DNA from: Levilactobacillus brevis
GTDB lineage: Bacteria; Bacillota; Bacilli; Lactobacillales; Lactobacillaceae
NCBI GenBank assembly: GCA_021383565.1
Contig: CP079699.1
Location: 1,922,001 to 1,986,000, forward strand
Direction of reading: 5' to 3'
DNA: 64,000 nucleotides
A model generated the notes under the pieces. The model saw nothing but the letters and a program-made list of their open reading frames with translations. It did not search any database and was not told the origin of the DNA. Position 1 is the stretch's first letter, and every line of letters starts with the position of its first letter. Of this stretch, positions 60,184 through 64,000 are shown in pieces. Position numbers and translations under genes: made by a program.

Positions 60184-60210
60184 TGGCTTCCGCAACTGGG
60201 AGGCCTTTTT
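60184..60210 (+). terminator. Terminator after the toxin gene
   Basis: GGCTTCC and GGAGGCC arms with GCAACTG loop run into T5. Confidence 0.6.
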
Positions 60211-60257
60211 AATTTCCGCAATCATCTGGTCGCCAAGAAACGCTGTCCGCCGCCTAC

Positions 60258-61457
60258 TTACAAGCTCGGATCAAACGCCACCAACAAATCATGTGCGTCC
60301 ACTTGAGGCATCGCACCGAAGCGACCGGCCAAGTAGTCCTCCAGCCACCCCGTCGCCGGCACCTCCGCCAAGTCAAACAACGAGACGAGCTGGCTCTCAC
60401 CACGATAGTTCTTCTCGGCTAAGTAGACCTGATCGACGCGTAGGTGTTGGCTCATCAGCATGGGTTGATTGGTCGTCATCACGATCTGATTCGTGTTGGC
60501 TACCGAATTAAATAGCGTCAGCAGTGCGGCCAGTGCCGTCGGGTGAATGGCGGCCAACCGTTCATCGGTCAGAATCGTCTGGGGGTGGGCGGCGTGCTGA
60601 GCCGTAATCAGGGCCAGTCCTAAGGCGACCAGCTGGCGCATTCCCGTCGACGCATTACTCAACGGCAGTTCCTCACGCCCCGCGACCGCCCCCTCTTCAT
60701 CGTATTTTTCATAAATGAGGTACAGATCGGGTCGCGTGAAAGCCGAGCCATCCAAAAACTGAATGGCCACCTTGCGCTGGGTGAGACCCGCCACCTCACT
60801 GCCGACGGCCCGTAAAAACTGCGTTAATTGGCTATGAACCCACTCGTCATCGAGTCCCGTGCCACTAGGATGGTCATTTAAGATCACCAGATCCTGGCTG
60901 AACCATTCAAAGACGGTAATCGCAGGTTGATAGTTCCAATTCTGAAAGGCATACAACATTAAAGCGTTGGGTCGGACCCGTTGTGCCGCTGTGACCAGGC
61001 CCTCGGGGATCACCGTCATGACGCCCTTCTCCCGGGCAAAGAGGACGTCGTAGTCATCACCCACGGCGACACTTAGCATCTCATCCATGATGCGCGTAGC
61101 CGTGTAGCTGAAGGAGTAGCGGTACTGGTGACCATCCCGATTGAAATTCACCATAAACGTCGTCCGCTGATTGGCAGATTCGTGGTCAAATTGAAACGGT
61201 TCGTAGGGAAGGTGGTCGGTAATCTGCTCAGTCGGTCCCGTCACCATTTGCCGCATGCGCTCTAGTCCGGCTAAAACGGCACTCTTACCCGCTCCGTTGG
61301 CGCCAAAGATGGCCGCACACTTGAGGACACTCAGGTCATCCGTCACGGGTACCGTGTTCTCGTGCTGCCACTGGTGAACGCCACCGCCACTCTCCAATGA
61401 CAGTGTCGCGGTATCCTTGTACGATCGAAAATTGGTTAACGTAAAGTCGATTAACAT
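60258..61457 (-). CDS. AAA15-family ATPase (RloA/AbiL-like)
   Basis: This 399-residue P-loop protein is of the COG1106/AAA15 type. IDFTLTNFRSYKD is the N-terminal family start, FGANGAGKS (51-59) is Walker A, SNASTGMRQLVALGLAL the ABC-like signature helix and TILTDERLAAIHPTAL the Walker B/D-loop region (DE pair followed by HP). Such ATPases belong to phage-defence systems (AbiL, RloA, retron and OLD-like families), usually with a partner nuclease. No partner is next to it. GGAGG lies before ATG 61457. Confidence 0.65.
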   Translation of the reverse strand: MLIDFTLTNFRSYKDTATLSLESGGGVHQWQHENTVPVTDDLSVLKCAAIFGANGAGKSAVLAGLERMRQMVTGPTEQITDHLPYEPFQFDHESANQRTTFMVNFNRDGHQYRYSFSYTATRIMDEMLSVAVGDDYDVLFAREKGVMTVIPEGLVTAAQRVRPNALMLYAFQNWNYQPAITVFEWFSQDLVILNDHPSGTGLDDEWVHSQLTQFLRAVGSEVAGLTQRKVAIQFLDGSAFTRPDLYLIYEKYDEEGAVAGREELPLSNASTGMRQLVALGLALITAQHAAHPQTILTDERLAAIHPTALAALLTLFNSVANTNQIVMTTNQPMLMSQHLRVDQVYLAEKNYRGESQLVSLFDLAEVPATGWLEDYLAGRFGAMPQVDAHDLLVAFDPSL

Positions 61458-61629
61458 CACACAACCTCCCCTTTTTCTAGCATGTTACGCTAGTTCAGCG
61501 GATAAGCAATCACTTAGATTCGAATTGGCTAAATCCGCTATTATAGAGTTTATAAAAGCGGTAACAATATGATAATACCAACCTCGATACCCCTATCCAA
61601 TTACCGGTTAACCCCCCTCACGAAATGCA

Positions 61630-61660
61630 TAAAAAAAGCAACTCCTCGAAGAAGTTACTC
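61630..61660 (-). terminator. Terminator of the MFS gene
   Basis: Minus-strand GAGTAACTTCT pairs with AGGAGTTGCT around TCG, then U7. Confidence 0.75.
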
Positions 61661-61672
61661 CCTAGGCTCGTC

Positions 61673-62836
61673 TTATTTCAGGCGCGCCTGATTGACCCGA
61701 TTCCGAATCATCACGGCAGCCAAGGCCAACAACATCAGTAAGGTGACCGACCCGAACAGGTCGCGATAACTGCCATATTCAATCAATAGACCCCCGTACA
61801 ACGGCCCAATCGCCCGGCCAAACGAGATGGCCATGTTATAGATACCTTGAAACTTCCCCTTGTCGTTATCGCCGGCCAGCTTATCAATCCATGCCGGAAT
61901 GCCGGGGAACCCGATCATTTCACCAATCGTCAGGATGACCATGGTCAAGACAAACATCGCGTAGGTCTTGGCGAAGACCAGAATTAAAAATGACAGGATA
62001 AAGATCAGTGACCCCGCCGCAATCTGCGAGCTCATCTTGAAATACTCACCCAACCGGTTGGCAATTGGTTGGCCAAACACGATCATCAAGCCATTGAGCG
62101 TCCACAACAGACTGTAGTGCTCAAAGGAAATCCCCAGGTTAGTCATATGAACGGAGATGACACTTTCCCACAGCGTGTAGCTCATGTACAGGCAGAAAAC
62201 CATGACGGCAATCAGCCAGATTAGGTTGAGTTGCGCCGGTTTGGCCGCCTTTTGCTGATGATGCTGGGTCTTGGTGGTAATCTTCATGCGGAAGTCCGCC
62301 AGAATAATCAGAAGCAACGCCGTATAACAGATGCTGGCGGCGATGAAGACCAGTTGGACCCCGTGATCCATCAAATAACCGACCATTAGCGTTCCCACGA
62401 CGACCCCTAAGTTCATCCCAATATAGAGATAGTTAAAGACCTTCCGACTGCTGATGGACGTCACGTTGGCCGCAAACGAATTGACCACAGTCATGACGAT
62501 CCCATCGCCCAGGCCAATAAACAGGAGCATAATCCCAAAGATTGGCCAACCGTGAAAGAAGATCAGAATCAGCATGGGGATAAAGGAACACAGCGTGCCC
62601 ATGATGGCCGATTTAAAGGGCGACCAATTATCAAAGAGCCAGCCGCCCAACCAATTTCCTAAAATCATACATAGAGACATTCCCAATAGGGCAATTCCCG
62701 CCAGCGTCAGGGTCTGATGTAATTCATTATGCATGTAGACCGTGGTGAGTGGCCACATACACGCTGCGGCTGCGTTAAGCAGGAGCGTTGCCGAAAGAAT
62801 TCCCACCAAACTGACTTCCTTATTGTTTTTCCACAT
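61673..62836 (-). CDS. MFS transporter
   Basis: This 387-residue protein has about 12 membrane segments with GLGDGIVMTVVNSFAANV, NYLYIGMNLGVVVGTLMVGYLMDHG and GIYNMAISFGRAIGPLYGGLL. The ATG at 62836 is chosen because GAGGG lies 7 bases upstream; readings to 62902 are unlikely. The substrate is unknown; a sugar or drug exporter is possible. -35 TTGACA (62985-62980) with TACATA at 16 bp is the likely promoter. Confidence 0.8.
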   Translation of the reverse strand: MWKNNKEVSLVGILSATLLLNAAAACMWPLTTVYMHNELHQTLTLAGIALLGMSLCMILGNWLGGWLFDNWSPFKSAIMGTLCSFIPMLILIFFHGWPIFGIMLLFIGLGDGIVMTVVNSFAANVTSISSRKVFNYLYIGMNLGVVVGTLMVGYLMDHGVQLVFIAASICYTALLLIILADFRMKITTKTQHHQQKAAKPAQLNLIWLIAVMVFCLYMSYTLWESVISVHMTNLGISFEHYSLLWTLNGLMIVFGQPIANRLGEYFKMSSQIAAGSLIFILSFLILVFAKTYAMFVLTMVILTIGEMIGFPGIPAWIDKLAGDNDKGKFQGIYNMAISFGRAIGPLYGGLLIEYGSYRDLFGSVTLLMLLALAAVMIRNRVNQARLK

Positions 62837-62983
62837 TTCATGTCCCTCACTTGTTTGAATTCTGCTCTTCATTGTCGCATATTTCCTAGTGAAAGAAAAC
62901 AACGACGCTCGCTAGCCTCCACTAATCCGCGGTTTTGTTTTTGAGGTTTATTCATTTTATGTATATTTCAAAAAAGATTTGTC

Positions 62984-63003
62984 AACTTGATTTGAGTCAA
63001 GTT
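62984..63003. promoter_or_regulatory. Inverted repeat between divergent promoters
   Basis: AACTTGA and TCAAGTT arms separated by TTTGAG. It lies just upstream of the -35 of the MFS gene and 20 bases before a TATACT -10 (63023-63028) for the HMA-Dps genes that lacks a good -35. It could be an activator site (MerR-like spacing) for either. Confidence 0.45.
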
Positions 63004-63135
63004 TTTCTCGACCGCCTGCCCGTATACTAAGTTATGTAATCAAGGCAAGGAAGTTGCCAGCGATTAAGTCTACGGCGTCCGTGAGAGGTCGTATTAAACC
63101 GTAACGTTAAGTAAACCACTTAGGAGGTTTTTATA

Positions 63136-63363
63136 ATGAGTAAAGTAACGATGAAGTTAGATGCACTGACCTGCCCGTCCTGCATGACCAAGATTGAAGG
63201 CGCACTGAGCAAGAAAGATGGCGTGGAAAACGTCAAGGTTCTCTTCAACGCCAGCAAGATTAAGGCCGAATTCGATGACAGCCAAGTCACCGCTGAAAGC
63301 CTAGCCGACACGGTCACTGACCTCGGTTACGTTGTCAAGAGTTCCAAAGTCAAAGCCCTCTAA
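63136..63363 (+). CDS. Heavy-metal-associated domain protein (copper-chaperone-like)
   Basis: This 75-residue protein is a single HMA domain: KVTMKLDALTCPSCMTKIEGAL with the metal-binding CxxC (Cys13, Cys16), then GVENVKVLFNASKIKAEFD and TDLGYVV. CopZ-like domains carry Cu(I) to exporters. The first cysteine follows a Thr-Cys-Pro rather than Met-Thr-Cys order. AGGAGG precedes the ATG. It ends 28 bases before the Dps-like gene. Confidence 0.85.
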   Translation: MSKVTMKLDALTCPSCMTKIEGALSKKDGVENVKVLFNASKIKAEFDDSQVTAESLADTVTDLGYVVKSSKVKAL

Positions 63364-63391
63364 TCCCCCAAATACGAAAGGAAGTTACCCC

Positions 63392-63955
63392 ATGACCACA
63401 TCTACGATGACTGTTGAAGACCGCTACGCTGCCGAACAAGCCCAAACCGACCACGACCATCACGTCCCCACGGCCGGTGCCATGACCAACCACATCCTGG
63501 CCAATCTGCACATCTCAATTGTGAAGTTCCACCAAGTTCGCTGGTCAGTCAAGGGGCCGTTAGCCCTGAGCGTCCGGCAATTACTCAGCGATTACATCGC
63601 CACCTACCGGCAACAATTCGATGCCCTCGGCGAACTCCTGTTGGATGAAGGCGAGATCGTTTCCACCACGACTAAGGAATTCCACGACTACAACATGCTG
63701 CAGGAAAGTGGCGCCAAGAAGTATCTGACCGCCGAAGAACAAGTCAGTGAGCTGGTTCGCGACGCGGATACCCACAACCTCTTCATCGACCGGGCTATCA
63801 AGCTCGCCGAAAAGGAAGAACGTCCTGCCTTAGCCAGCTTCTTAACCACGCTACGGGGCACCAACAACCACATCATTCGTGAACTCCAAGCCGTACTGGG
63901 CAACGACGCCCGCGACGGTCTGGACGAAGAAGACGATGACGATGATGAAGACTAA
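63392..63955 (+). CDS. Dps-like ferritin-family protein
   Basis: This 187-residue protein of the Dps/ferritin-like four-helix fold starts at 63392 (AAAGGAAG before the ATG). Helices A-B read HISIVKFHQVRWSVKGPLAL and DYIATYRQQFDALGELLL, with a late NHIIRELQAVLG helix and an acidic tail of D and E. In classical Dps a histidine follows KGP; here it is leucine, so one ferroxidase ligand may be missing. It may protect DNA from oxidants or bind metal. It is paired with the HMA gene. Confidence 0.75.
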   Translation: MTTSTMTVEDRYAAEQAQTDHDHHVPTAGAMTNHILANLHISIVKFHQVRWSVKGPLALSVRQLLSDYIATYRQQFDALGELLLDEGEIVSTTTKEFHDYNMLQESGAKKYLTAEEQVSELVRDADTHNLFIDRAIKLAEKEERPALASFLTTLRGTNNHIIRELQAVLGNDARDGLDEEDDDDDED

Positions 63956-63976
63956 TCTTTAGCATTTTAAAGCCGT

Positions 63977-64000
63977 GATTCCACACTGCGAGGTGGAATC
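63977..64000 (+). terminator. Terminator of the HMA-Dps operon, cut by the window end
   Basis: GATTCCAC (63977-63984) and GTGGAATC (63993-64000) form a perfect stem; any T-run lies beyond the window. Confidence 0.65.

Noticed and set aside
1-64000. CRISPR arrays, tRNA or rRNA genes, transposases or integrases
   Set aside because: I looked for regular repeats, tRNA-like cloverleaf signals and DDE or tyrosine-recombinase motifs and saw none. A dedicated scan (tRNAscan, IS search) would be the check.

Overview
The window is chromosomal DNA from a lactic acid bacterium of the Lactobacillaceae. The gene content and roughly balanced base composition suggest a heterofermentative Levilactobacillus-like species. 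Support comes from strong GGAGG ribosome sites, CcpA-type cre boxes, HrcA/CtsR-type heat-shock sites, Apf-type LysM surface proteins, AdhE, acetate kinase and class Ib NrdI. Species cannot be fixed from sequence reading alone. I see no rRNA, tRNA, insertion sequence, prophage or CRISPR array.

Region 1 (1-5.1 kb) holds a truncated EbsC/YbaK-type deacylase, a membrane protein with an HExxH motif, a Phd/YefM-type antitoxin with no toxin, a DHA2-type MFS exporter, an unlisted 57-residue secreted peptide behind a strong promoter and a perfect palindrome, and a stand-alone condensation-fold protein.

Region 2 (5.1-30.1 kb) is a large sugar-acid catabolism island read mainly from the minus strand. 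Its units are: (a) GPH transporter - uxaE - uxaC; (b) a LacI-family regulator; (c) kduI - uxuA - kdgK; (d) a GntR/FadR-type regulator; (e) a glycerol facilitator; (f) GH31 glycosidase - second GPH transporter - second uxaC; (g) 2-hydroxyacid dehydrogenase - gluconate kinase - 6-phosphogluconate dehydrogenase; (h) uxuB - aldose-1-epimerase. Together they take glucuronate through fructuronate and mannonate to 2-keto-3-deoxygluconate (KDG) and KDG-6-phosphate. Galacturonate can join through the UxaE epimerase. Gluconate goes to the pentose phosphate pathway. KDPG aldolase and altronate-branch genes are not in the window. Two separate candidate operators recur: a LacI-like box, TGTTAACGTGNNNA, and a GntR-like box, TACTNGTATATTAGTT. 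Several promoters also carry cre boxes.

Region 3 (30.2-44.2 kb) holds an HD phosphohydrolase with a TetR regulator, a divergent two-gene ABC exporter with a clear TetR-type operator, acetate kinase, three Apf-like secreted proteins, a flavodoxin, AdhE (cre plus Rex-like sites) and a membrane-anchored glycerophosphodiesterase.

Region 4 (44.2-64 kb) is a set of housekeeping, stress and transport genes: DUF1836 regulator, P-type ATPase, small membrane proteins, aldo/keto reductase, Hsp20 with CIRCE and CtsR-like sites, CNNM/CorC protein, an AEC carrier behind a structured intergenic element, MATE exporter, a parS-like site, a DHA2 exporter, an ABC-F protein with a leader terminator, NrdI with a nitroreductase, a RelB/YafQ-type toxin-antitoxin pair, an AAA15 ATPase, an MFS transporter, and a copper-chaperone-like HMA protein next to a Dps-like protein.
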